Below, in pieces: positions 12,601-22,600 of a stretch of DNA of 44,669 bases (its first letter is position 1; every line of letters begins with the position of its first letter). Source of the DNA: Nephromyces sp. MM_2019 (lineage: Eukaryota; Apicomplexa; Aconoidasida; Nephromycida); assembly GCA_015657535.1 (NCBI GenBank), contig JADHZB010001658.1, positions 9,288-53,956 on the forward strand, in the 5' to 3' direction. The translations under genes and the position numbers were made by a program. The notes beneath the pieces are model-generated. The model was not told the DNA's origin and did no database searches. It was given only the letters and a program-made list of their open reading frames with translations.

Positions 12601-15215
12601 AAGTATCAATTTCTCTTGTTTGTGTGTGTGTGTGTGTATGTGTGTAGATTAGCGTATAGGGTAATTATTAAAGTTTTAACACTCATAACATCATTTCTTT
12701 TATATATTATTAGATATAATTTGAAGAGAGACTAATTTCTCATGATAATCTACACTTATCCTGCTTTTATCCACCTCCATGAAGGTATAGTTTCTGTTTA
12801 GCCTATTCTATAAAAGTAGCGTAGATTCAAGTCTACCATAGTGATGTTATTTGTGAGTGTACTACGTGACTTCACTGCTGTAGAAACCTAGATCTTCCAA
12901 GATTGGTTTCTCTAAGATATTTTTAATTATTGGAAGTTTATGCTGTTATTAGGCTTGCAAGCCATAGGCAGCTGTATCACCCTTGCAGTTGCTTGCTATA
13001 TAACTCCACATTCTTCAATTTCTCCACATTCTTAACAACATTTCTCCACCCTCCCACCCATTTCCCCCCTCACCCATACCTTAATTTTGTGATATATCAT
13101 ATTTTGGCTTTTCATATTCGACACTCCTGGTAGCTTAGATGTAGAAAAAGTTGGAAGATACCTGAAGCTTCAGATATTCACAAAATATTGGGCATATAAG
13201 CTAGTCTGAAGTTGTGATGAAGGTATTTATAGTAGAAGGATACTTTTTATATATGAAAGTGTGTTGATGTGCAATGTAGCTCTGAATGAAAGAGCTTTCC
13301 ATAACTCTTAAGCTATATATATGCCGTGATAAAGAAGTTTCTATACAGTTGCTTTACCTTCATCCTCATGAAAATTCCTATTCTTATGAATTAGAATCAT
13401 GCATACTTCGCTGGAACGACTAGTAGAGCAGATATTATTCCAGAGGCCTTAGTGGCGTTTTTCGTGACCAGGTAAGCTGAATTTTCATTGGCTTTATTGT
13501 TAGTGAAAGTGTGACTAGTTTTAGCTTTTACGGTTTGTTTATTTTTGTTGGAATCTTTGCATTCCCTGAGAAGTAAATTTTCATATTTTACGGTTCTTTC
13601 TCAGTATGCAAGCCAATGCGTGGTAGTATCAAATATATCAGGCACTACCGGAGATGTAATGGAAAGCTATAGCGACGGAGATATCCTATAAAATATTACA
13701 TCGCACAGCAGGAATCCATGTTCATACAAAGTTTTTCCGATTTTGTGTGTATTGGCTTTTAATTATACATCGTGCATATCAGCTTGTCTCGGTCGATTTT
13801 ATCGACTTCTTTTGTAGATTTATTTTCAGAGATTATGAAGTTTTTGTTTTTTGGCTGTTAGTTTGTATTTGGTATTGGCATTTTAAAATTAAATGCATGT
13901 GTATGTGTTTTCGGTATTTTTGTGTGTTTTTGTGTATTCTTTGGTTACTTTTGCCTATTTTTCCCTTCTAAATTTGTGATGCTGCTAGCGTCATTATTGC
14001 AGTAGCAACATGTAAGCATTGATTTTTTACCTTACACAGATATCAATATTCAGCTGATGGCTCGGAAATCTTATTACTTGAGGGATCCTTGGGTGATAGA
14101 GAGAAAACAGGTTGCTTTTATGTAGAAGCTAGGTATTTAATTTACTTCTAGTCTGCGATAATGTGGATGAATCTGATTTTTGTTGGTTACTTGGGATGTA
14201 AGAGTATTCTCATGTTTAAGTTTGAAAGTATACGCTGATTTTTCTCTGGTGTATGACTTTGCATTTTTTTTTGTGAATTCCCAGCTTCCCTAGGAAAATT
14301 TCATATCAACTGTTTATCTTTTGATTCAAAGCATTAGCTGTGCATAAGTATCTTTTTCAAAGTATTTCAGTAAAAAAACTCTGTCTTGTACCAATTTGTT
14401 CTTTTACGTGTCCCTTCTACTGAAGTTTATGAAAGGTGCTGCCCTTGTACAGCTTATATGCTTCTTTCAGGGTATATAATCTTCTTTAAAAATATTAGAC
14501 ATGCAAAGTTTCCTTTAGAACTTAATGAGCCAAAAACATGTGTCTTTGCAGTATTTACCATTTTTATTAGATATGATTGAATCAAGCTTAGCTACCTCAC
14601 ACCCTTCAATTCTTGTATGGCACTTTTTTTATTTTGGTAGGGTTTACAAGTCAATGTAGAATCTAGCTATTCTTTCTCCTGCATACATTTTGCCTAGGTG
14701 TAGTAGACAGCAATGGAAAAGTCCTCGGGAAGCAGGAAACAGTAGTTGGTGGAAATGTCAAGAGGGAAGCAATGAAAACTACTAAGCTGCGAAATTCAAA
14801 TTTAAGAGCGGTAGATACTCAGAACGAAGATAATCCTCCTCACCACCATAGCTCTATCCCTAATGTTACAGCCGCGCTGAACAATGGCCCTGCTTTTTCT
14901 GAAGAAATCGCAACAATCAACGAGGCTGAAAATTCTACTTCTACCAAAAAGCCTGGAAAAGGGCTTAGCAAAAAGAAAAGCTTAGAAAAAATTTCACCTC
15001 CAGTTAAAGATATTGTAGCTCCAGAGGATAGTACTCACGTGGATGCCTCAGATAAAAAAGAAGCAGCTGCTGAAACTGGTAAGCGATACAATATAAGGAG
15101 TAAGCAGCCTCGAAATTTTAAGCAAGAGGCTGGATCGTCGGTAACGGAGCAATCGCCAAAGGCAAGAACTAAAAGGAAGCGGTCCCAACTGCCAGAAAAA
15201 GAGCAAGCTCAGTAA
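9662..15215 (+). CDS. RPA43: DNA-directed RNA polymerase I subunit RPA43
   Basis: Pol I counterpart of Rpb7, which with its partner forms the stalk that docks the Rrn3/TIF-IA initiation factor at rDNA. Six exons join with consistent phases: 9662-9933, 10610-10767, 12235-12344, 13395-13471, 14040-14110, 14698-15215, giving 401 residues. The Rpb7-type N-terminal domain shows LHPSFLSDP with GIHSYLSFFLLK, then FLPEFEGIWVSFGKP. The S1/OB-like part shows EILVFKPLPGTLIGVVN, HIGLLVNGFLNATL and LLLEGSLGDREKTG, the RPA43 hallmark order. The last exon adds a long low-complexity, lysine/arginine-rich tail (KKPGKGLSKKKSLEK, ARTKRKRSQLPEK), comparable to the charged tails of other RPA43 proteins and suited to nuclear/nucleolar location. 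Human and yeast proteins are about 330 residues. The first 70 residues are not conserved and an upstream exon is possible. The exon 5 donor (GTTGCT) is weak. Confidence 0.9.
12349..12369. repeat. (GT)n microsatellite at an RPA43 donor
   Basis: About ten GT dinucleotides begin immediately within the intron 3 donor (AAA|GTAAGT). A second GT tract lies in the same intron at about 12,620-12,638, and AT tracts lie in intron 2 near 11,582-11,592 and 11,886-11,900. Simple repeats of this kind recur in introns throughout the window. Confidence 0.9.
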
Positions 15216-16820
15216 ATAGACTGGCTTCTTGAATTTTTTCTTGCCTGCTAGAATTTACTTTTTCTGCTAATGCAGTTACGCCGCGTTCTACGATACTTAA
15301 TACAATTAAGGAAAAGATTTTGATGAACTATCTGTCAATATATATATGTTGAATATCGGCTTGTTTTCGAAGAGAAGAAAGTAGTCTGATGATATGATTA
15401 AGCTTATGTTTCCTTAGTTACGGTTGATAAACTAGATGGAAAAAAGCTTCATGTCATTGTTTTGCAAAACTGCTGCTGCTTAAAATAAAGGGCAGGAAGT
15501 AAGAACAACCAGGGCACTCACTCTGCACATTAAATCAACCAGAAATATGGGCAGGCTTACGAATTTGCAAGCGCGGATCTTTGAGGGGAGATATTCAGAT
15601 ATACACTAAAATCACATAGCTACCTGGCAACCACTTTATTTTATTTTTCTTCATTGAAAGAGGCTCCCTGCAGTTCTTTTCTTTGCTTCTTACCTCCGTC
15701 CGCATTGCCATCTTATTGTTTTTCACCTTCTGATTTACTAAAGCCTTGATATAGGTATTGAAGGAGTATACATTTTTGTTAAAAAAAGCGTAGGCCCTGA
15801 AAAATATTATATGGGTGGCCTGGTGTACTAAACTTGGTTTTGCATGCATGCTATAAATTTTGTGAGTATGCATCGCATGACTGCTAGCGAAAAGTTTCGC
15901 CTATTTACATCTTGCAAACTTATCGCGACGTCTTTCTAGCTCTACCAAAAACTAATTACTACGGGAGGGAAAAAAAACTAATTACTACGGGAGGGAAAGA
16001 GATGAGGGATTAGGGCACCCTGTTTTATTAATATTCGAGACCGCTGATGAAAGTTTCCCTAGGTTCGTAGTGTGTGAGGGGAAATCTCTCTTTTTCGCGC
16101 GATGATTCATTCGGCCTCCCTTATTATCGTATCATATCTTAATTTTTCCCAAGAGCTGATAGTTTTCTTGCGATGCTACATTTTACGCGCTTATGTGGTA
16201 GAATAGTTCTGTATCCGCTAGTAGAGCTCTCTCCTTAGCAACGACGAGATGCGCAGCATTTGAGGGTAGGCTACAGACAATACAAAGAATAATTTGCATA
16301 TAGATTAAACTACTTTTTGAAACCGCAGGCAATCCTCCTGAATTGGCAAACTATTCGGCTGATATGGTAACGTAGCGGCTGCAGAAGCTGAGTGATTCGG
16401 GCTCCTTAATTAAATTTCTGCATTGCTCTTAAAAAGCTTTTTTAATTTTCAGTACAAAGTGGAATGAGAATTATAAAATGGCTTCACAACTTAGCACCAC
16501 ACTGTCTCCTATTACAACCTTCCGAACCATATTTATATTAAACACGTGAAGGCCACCGCTCAAGAATTTCATTTTAGGGGCATTAGAAAGCTGCCTATTT
16601 TTTTAGCCAAGTCATTGAGGCAGTCAAACTGTTCCTTCTACTCCGACTCCATACAACAACATGGCTCTAAGATGAGGAAGAAAATGTAGCAAAACCTTCG
16701 ATGTGCCCGTGTAAATACGAGTAGATATATATATATTACTAAAGTGAACTACTCGTGGTAATCTTCGTATAATTTCCGCACAGTTTTCGGTGGTTTGTCG
16801 TCACCATCGGGTTCGTTACC
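15216..16820. other. Downstream flank of RPA43, no gene recognised
   Basis: The 3' flank of RPA43 and the upstream flank of the retroelement. Apart from the 26-nt tandem duplication (15947-15998) it holds no convincing frame, RNA gene, or terminal repeat matching the sequence beyond the retroelement's other end. The longest minus-strand frame (15595-15873) lacks protein-like features. Confidence 0.5.
15947..15998. repeat. 26-nt perfect tandem duplication
   Basis: Two adjacent copies of a 26-nt unit beginning AAAAACTAATTACTACGGGA, in register by 26 nt over the whole unit. It lies about 870 nt before the retroelement gap. It is too far from any visible element end to be called a target-site duplication. 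Confidence 0.85.
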
Positions 16821-16833
16821 TTGAAGTTCGCCA

Positions 16834-16883
16834 NNNNNNNNNNNNNNNNNNNNNNNNNNNNNNNNNNNNNNNNNNNNNNNNNN
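16834..16883. other. Assembly gap of 50 N
   Basis: Exactly fifty N, probably a placeholder of unknown true size. It falls inside the reverse transcriptase frame, just before the palm domain. The apparent continuity of the frame across it is not evidence, so the RT N-terminus and anything before it cannot be placed. Confidence 0.97.
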
Positions 16884-17870
16884 GACAACCTAGAAATCTC
16901 TAGGCGTATGCGTGCATGTTTTGGATATTACATAGACGGTCGATGGTACCGTTATCTTCATGGTGGCATGGGATATATTAACTTCCCTGCTTTGTTTGCC
17001 TCCTATATGAATGGCATGGTCATGGAGCTCAATGAGCTCCATGAAGATGTAATATTTTTGAACTATCAAGATGATATCTTCATATTTGCCTTTGATCATG
17101 ACAGCCTTCATGCTGCATGTGATATAGCCTATAACTATTTGCGTGATAAGGATGTGTTTTTGAATGATAATAAAACTTCTTGCATATTTTGTGATCACAG
17201 CACTGAGGTACTGGGTTACACTATGGACTCTGAATCCATCAGAACTCCATTTTGTGCCAAGTATAATGAGCTGTGTACACGTTATGAAGATGGTGACCCT
17301 ACACTTTTGAAGAGAGCTAGTGCACTGGCCATGTACTATGCTCCCTATGACTATGTAGCGGCTCATGTATATTCATCCATCAAAAATGTGTCTGTGTTAA
17401 GTGAGATCAGTATAGACCATATATCACGTGAGCCTTTTCGTAGGCGTGTGTGTGCCGATATTTATATAGATAGTTCGCAGCTTTGTACAGCTGCACGTTA
17501 CATGACTTTTGACTCAACACCATGCCGGCAATATTGCCGGACATGGCGAGAGTCCCACCCCCGTGCTCGTTATATATCATTTAAGATTGAGATGCATGGG
17601 TTGGTCTGCTTCCTGAGAAGGGAGCAGCCCTTTTTGAATGCTTTAGCTTGTGTGCGTGATGTGTGTGTGTACACAGACAGCTACCCTATTGTGTGTATGG
17701 TAGCTAAGGGTGTGTGTTCGTCCCCTGCGGCGAACACACAAGCCTTATTTAAGGGACTAGTCCAGAGCCTTCCGGCGCGGACTAGTCTAAGGTGGGTCCA
17801 GGGGGTAGTCAACCCCGCGGACGCGCCTAGTCGCCCCCTCAAGAGGCGACGACCCCAATACCGCCGGTAG
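16884..17870 (+). CDS. Reverse transcriptase / RNase H (5'-truncated by gap)
   Basis: About 330 codons after the gap. The RT palm is visible: GRWYRYLHGGMGYINFPALF before the active-site box LNYQDDIFIF (YxDD with Q), then a thumb/connection region with LGYTMDSESI. RNase H follows with its four acidic positions: ADIYIDSS (D), FKIEMHGLVCFL (E), VYTDSYPIV (D) and RWVQGVVNPADAPSR (D). The last motif is typical of RT-RNase H proteins of DIRS/Ngaro-type and some LTR elements. The frame after the gap has no stop before a TAG at 17868-17870, so the enzyme may be recent or active. It ends with a basic tail (LKRRRPQYRR). No protease or integrase is fused to it. Likely copies element RNA into DNA. Confidence 0.85.
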   Translation, partial: DNLEISRRMRACFGYYIDGRWYRYLHGGMGYINFPALFASYMNGMVMELNELHEDVIFLNYQDDIFIFAFDHDSLHAACDIAYNYLRDKDVFLNDNKTSCIFCDHSTEVLGYTMDSESIRTPFCAKYNELCTRYEDGDPTLLKRASALAMYYAPYDYVAAHVYSSIKNVSVLSEISIDHISREPFRRRVCADIYIDSSQLCTAARYMTFDSTPCRQYCRTWRESHPRARYISFKIEMHGLVCFLRREQPFLNALACVRDVCVYTDSYPIVCMVAKGVCSSPAANTQALFKGLVQSLPARTSLRWVQGVVNPADAPSRPLKRRRPQYRR

Positions 17871-17899
17871 AGCTAAAACAGCAAAGCCACGTTAAGGGC

Positions 17900-18262
17900 T
17901 TGCTGAAGACGAAGAAGAAGAAGCGCATCAATACGCGCTATCAAAAACGATCAAAAGTTCATGACTCTTTTTGCATGAAGTATATAGCTATATGCTTGAT
18001 CTTTTTGAGGCTTTTGCCTTATTGTTTAAAAATTGAACAACAAACAAAAACTTTACATGACTCTATGCCCTGCCCGATATATATCCCCAAATATAAAAGC
18101 AATTACATTTGTGGCGGAGTTTCCAATGTGTATGGAACTCCTCTTTTTGGTGGCGACTTACATGACCCTAGTCTTCGTGATTGTTTAAGTACGGATTCAT
18201 CTTTTGAAACAAACGACTTTGACAGCTGTTGCTCCAACCTATATGAAATAAACTTTATCTAA
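17900..18262 (+). CDS. Small retroelement ORF of unknown function
   Basis: 120 codons, starting 29 nt after the RT stop and in another frame. The N-terminus is strongly basic (KTKKKKRINTRYQKRSK), followed by a hydrophobic stretch (YIAICLIFLRLLPYCL) that could span a membrane, then a Cys/Asp/Ser-rich tail (LSTDSSFETNDFDSCC). No zinc knuckle, protease DTG/DSG, or recombinase motif is present. Tight packing between RT and the Gag-like ORF argues it is a real element gene, although no family is recognised. Confidence 0.45.
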   Translation: MLKTKKKKRINTRYQKRSKVHDSFCMKYIAICLIFLRLLPYCLKIEQQTKTLHDSMPCPIYIPKYKSNYICGGVSNVYGTPLFGGDLHDPSLRDCLSTDSSFETNDFDSCCSNLYEINFI

Positions 18263-18273
18263 GACTTTCATCC

Positions 18274-19368
18274 ATGTCTGAGCTTGAGTTGGGTCGCCAT
18301 ACCGCGGGTAGGGCAAATCAAAGATCTACAAGTGTGCTGCGTGACGACAATACTATTGACACTGCGGCGTTGCGCCGGCTTCGTGAAACTGTGCATTCAC
18401 CGACCTTCAATCCACGGGTATCTTCAACTGAGTCTGAAGGGTTTAACATCCCAGAGTTCATGGCACACAGAGAAACTCGATCGGTGACTTTGGACTATTC
18501 GGGCGAATTGTATGGGCGTGTGCTTAAAAGATTTTCAAATACTACTGCAGAACTCCTCCGTGCAACAAGGGAGGAGAATGCTCAGCAGTTAAGAGCAATA
18601 ACACAAGCTATCAGAGTTATATCCACAGCCCCGACACAAGCGCCCCAGATTACAAGAACTTCAATAGAGTCAGAAACCGCAGACCTGAACCCAGCGGCCG
18701 AAGTTAGAAGCATTGCCGGCCTACACCCGATCCTCACCGACGCCACAACCTTGTCTGAGTGGATTCATGAAGGAGGTAATAGGAAGACGTTGGGTGAGGG
18801 TGAATTGAGGCAGATTGGGCAAGCATTGAACGTTTACAATTTCCAATGGTACATGGCGCATTCCTTTGCCCAGTGGTTTGAGGGTCAGGAACAGTTGGCA
18901 TTCTTTATGGTGATACATGCCAAATCAAAAGTCGGGACAGTGGAATTGATTAAGGAATTTTGTGTAGCAGCAGAGCAGTATATGTTTTGGACGCGCAAGT
19001 TGAGGATTGACCCAAAGTGGACGCCGAAACCCCTTACTAGGTTAGAACAGGAAGAGACCCCTATCGATAGAATCGCTCAGGAGTTGAGGGATGGGATTAA
19101 TACTTTAATCGGCAATAGGAGGTTCACGTTTAGGGGAAGAGGGGATGTTAATGGAAATCAGGGTCAAGCAACATTCAACTACAGTAGGTCCAGCGCGAGA
19201 AGAGGAAGAGGCGGCTCCAATAGGGGAGCGCCAAGTTATCCTCAACGACAAACCAGGAGCAATACACAGGATGATGACGAACCGATCGCGAATAGGACGC
19301 GATCGAGAAGAGCAGCCCGCACCAAACTGAATAATATTCCAGTTCCAAGCATGCATTTTTACATGTAA
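18274..19368 (+). CDS. Gag-like nucleocapsid protein of the retroelement
   Basis: 364 codons, beginning 11 nt after the preceding stop. The N-terminal third is polar, followed by a likely coiled-coil segment (TAELLRATREENAQQLRAIT, about residues 90-110) and a compact tryptophan-containing region (FQWYMAHSFAQWFEGQEQLA, about 195-215) that may be a capsid-like fold. The C-terminus is rich in Arg and Gly (FRGRGDVNG, ARRGRGGSNRGAP, RTRSRRAARTK), an RGG-type RNA/DNA-binding tail in place of CCHC knuckles. The function as structural Gag is inferred from composition and position beside RT. Base composition is nearer 50% GC than the host genes, consistent with a transferred or separately evolving element. 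Confidence 0.6.
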   Translation: MSELELGRHTAGRANQRSTSVLRDDNTIDTAALRRLRETVHSPTFNPRVSSTESEGFNIPEFMAHRETRSVTLDYSGELYGRVLKRFSNTTAELLRATREENAQQLRAITQAIRVISTAPTQAPQITRTSIESETADLNPAAEVRSIAGLHPILTDATTLSEWIHEGGNRKTLGEGELRQIGQALNVYNFQWYMAHSFAQWFEGQEQLAFFMVIHAKSKVGTVELIKEFCVAAEQYMFWTRKLRIDPKWTPKPLTRLEQEETPIDRIAQELRDGINTLIGNRRFTFRGRGDVNGNQGQATFNYSRSSARRGRGGSNRGAPSYPQRQTRSNTQDDDEPIANRTRSRRAARTKLNNIPVPSMHFYM

Positions 19369-19634
19369 CAGGGTCACAAATATCGGTAGCATGGTGTTAT
19401 TAAGAAGCGCGCATGCATCCTGCTATAATTGACCGCCTAGCATATATTTTTAATGTTTAAGTTATAGTTGAGCGCGCACACGCGCATTTAATCCGCATTT
19501 TCAGCGATAATCACCTTTTTTTAGCTCATCACTGTAAAAGATAAGAATTGATAAAAACGAGTTTTGTAAATCGCGTCCATAAAAATTTTGCATTTCTTTA
19601 GATTGCCATTAAATATCGCTACTTTCTATATATA

Positions 19635-22600
19635 TCAAATTTTCATAATACTGTTCTCCTTCTTCCTGCATATTTCGTCAATTTTTAAAGAAGTCTTGGA
19701 TGTTAGCTCATCAATTTGTTCCTGCAAGAGGCGCGAAAATTGGGAAGAAAAAGCAGGAAAAGTTTGGGCATTTACTTTTTCAATAATTATGGAATGTTTT
19801 GCATGAATCGGTTATGAAGCATGCCTGAAATTCTAACTACTAAACGTGTGATGCTAACGAAAAAATCAAACCATAATGGCATTATTTACCAAATTTACAG
19901 GCTCTGTATCCAAATTTTGCAGCAAACCCGCAGTACATTACTGATGAAATCGCTTCTGACACAGCTGTGTGCTACTGATGAAACCGCTTCTGACACAAAA
20001 AATACTAAAATATGCTTATCGTAATGAATAGTATTCCTTGAAGGCAGCTATTTCCATGGCAATACAATGTGGTGGAAGGAAAAAATATTAATTACAGATT
20101 AACCAAGAACCGAAAAAAAGATCTACTAAATGAAGAAATTAAATTATATAGCTTCCGACAGTTCGCAATGCTAGGACAACTACAACTGGAAAGCCTATAT
20201 GCGTGTGTGTATCCAACGCATAATTTTGTGACAGCACCTCTTGGGAAGTATATTAATGAACTCGCCAGCAACACTTTCGGCGCGAATACTCGCTAGGCTC
20301 CTCGTTTGATCTTACAAAGGAGTTAATGGCAGTATAATCAAGGCAAAGCTATTACTAGTCTATTATGCAAAACAAAAATTGACCACTATAACCATAAGCT
20401 TATTGCTAATTTCAATCTACCCTAGTTGATTCCAGGATGTCAAGTAAAACTTCAAGTTCGCCGATAGCACATGAGGGTCGCATATATACACTATGAAGTA
20501 AGCTACAATCAGGCGTACAGACATGCTTAAGCATGCTGAAATGATACTCAGAAGTGCATGTGAAATCTTATCGGGTACTGGAATGGCAATTCTCTCTCAC
20601 ATATTTCTGGAAATCTTTCGAGAATATACATGATTAAACGTATAAATTCTTCTAAATAAACTTGTACATACGCTACTTCAAGATAAAACTCTAGGCTCAT
20701 GTCATGATAACAAACAAATACTATAGATATTTCACATCAAAAGCATCACAAAAATGTAGTGAATGGCTACAATTTCTTACGATTTCGTTTTTCTCTTGAT
20801 CCTCACCAAGCAAGCTATTCTTGGTGCTGGAGGCTTTTTTTTTTGTTTTTTTTTTCAGCTTCTCCATGTACAGCCTTCTGATCATTCTGTGTAATAGATA
20901 CAGTACTTGAGTGCGTGTGAATCCAGCAAACTAATGCGAATATTATGAAATAATGTTTTTACAAGGTTCAATAATTAAAAATAGGGCCATACATATACGC
21001 TTTAGCATTGCATCTTTTATGCAGAACACGCTTCTTCGGACAATGGAGATGATCGTAGAATATATTATTCACCACCTAATGAATTTAAAAAAAAAATTTT
21101 GGAAGCTTGCACATACAAAATGATGCAGCAGGCTGATTACTTTCAGACAGAAAAAACACACCTAAAGAGGCGCACGCAAATACAAGCCTATGCAAACGTC
21201 AGCAGCGAATTCAGTGACCATAAAGCCACTAAAATCAGCACGGTGCTTACTCAACTAATGACTTCGAGCTTAGCACCTAAATGTTAAGAAAAATACCATA
21301 AATTGAAGAGCTGTACTTTTGAAGATATTGCTGGAGTATCAATTTTTTGACTTTCAATAAGAGCATTTATAAAGTGCACGAAAAAAAAAAATCTAAACAA
21401 TAAAACTTCACCTGTTAAATAATATAGCAAAATTGCACATATATATCTCCACTGGAGGATCAAGCGCTACACACTGCTAAGCTACCTTCGAACACATCAA
21501 TTTCCGCAACTTTTCTGCTCTGGAAAGAAGTGAGTATGATGAGCTTTTTGGGGTTTTTTTTTTATAAGCTTTTAGAATCTTCACATGCATATTGAAATTC
21601 ACAGGTGAAGTATTGACTTTAATATTTTTCTGGTATGGCAATAAAAAAACTTTGGAATCAATTCGCAAATTCAAAAGAAACTTCAACGCATTTTCTATTG
21701 CTAAACTCTCCACTAGAGCAGCACTATTACTGCAGAAAAACCATCCCTTTGCAGTATCTATAAACCTTTAATTTTTTTCCTCATTCAGCCATGCCTATCT
21801 AATTCTCACCTCAAAGAAACCTTTGCATCCTCGGAAATCTTCTTAACGGCCTTCTTCAAAGCGGTCCTAAGTTTTGGTAAAAATAAATTGCGTCAAAATC
21901 TACCTCTAAAAAGACTAAAAAAGTACGCAGTAGCTGCTGTTGATGCTATCAAAGGTAATTCGCACATACGTAGCGCAAAATTTAAAATTAGTTTTGCTCG
22001 AAAAGCTCTGGTGTGATAAGATCGTGGCATTGCAAAGAAGCCCGTTACTCAAAAACCTTGAATCCACGCGATTTACAAAGCTATAACTCCAGTGCTATAT
22101 ATATGCGACTAGTCTTTGCACTACCACGCAAACATATGCTTTAGACATCTTGTGAAGATGAATTTTGTGCGATTTATAGGTTTTTAGCATGCTTATTAGT
22201 TTGCTGGTGTGCTTATTAGATTTTTTAAAAGGTTTTAAAAATGCACGACTTTAGGAACTAGGAACTCCCCAAATCGGCGTTGTTCAATTGATATCATTTC
22301 CAAAAACTTCATCAAATCAAAACTCTAGAAATCCTCTCAAAAAGCTACAAAACATTCGCCAATCAAAGCCTACTGCATCCTCGCAATTAAAAAAAAAGCT
22401 GAATCAAATGCTGGCCTAAAAACACATTTTTGTTTGCAAAATAGGACGATGACTCCCTCTTTTGACTTTTTACGGTACCCTCTGCTCTGAGTACAGCTTT
22501 TGCAAAACATAGAACAGATTTCATGCTTAAAATACGAGTCTAGGATTCATGCAAGAAATCACAACTTAAAAACAACAAATTAATCATGGAAAAATGAAAG

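Larger units (their letters stand above)
16821..19368 (+). mobile_element. Retroelement, RT-RNase H / ORF2 / Gag-like, ends unresolved
   Basis: A retroelement inserted between the convergent 3' ends of RPA43 and the RRF gene. It has three intronless ORFs on the plus strand in three different frames: RT/RNase H (stop at 17870), a 120-codon ORF (17900-18262) and a Gag-like ORF (18274-19368), with spacers of only 29 and 11 nt. No long terminal repeats, inverted repeats, integrase or tyrosine recombinase were found. The RT style (YQDD box, RNase H ending in NPADAPSR, basic RGG-like Gag) fits DIRS/Ngaro-type or related elements better than LINEs, but the class is an inference. The left part is lost in the assembly gap. 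Confidence 0.75.

Noticed and set aside
16890..17366. 158-codon antisense frame in the retroelement
   Set aside because: Antisense to a clear RT/RNase H with all catalytic residues in the plus frame.
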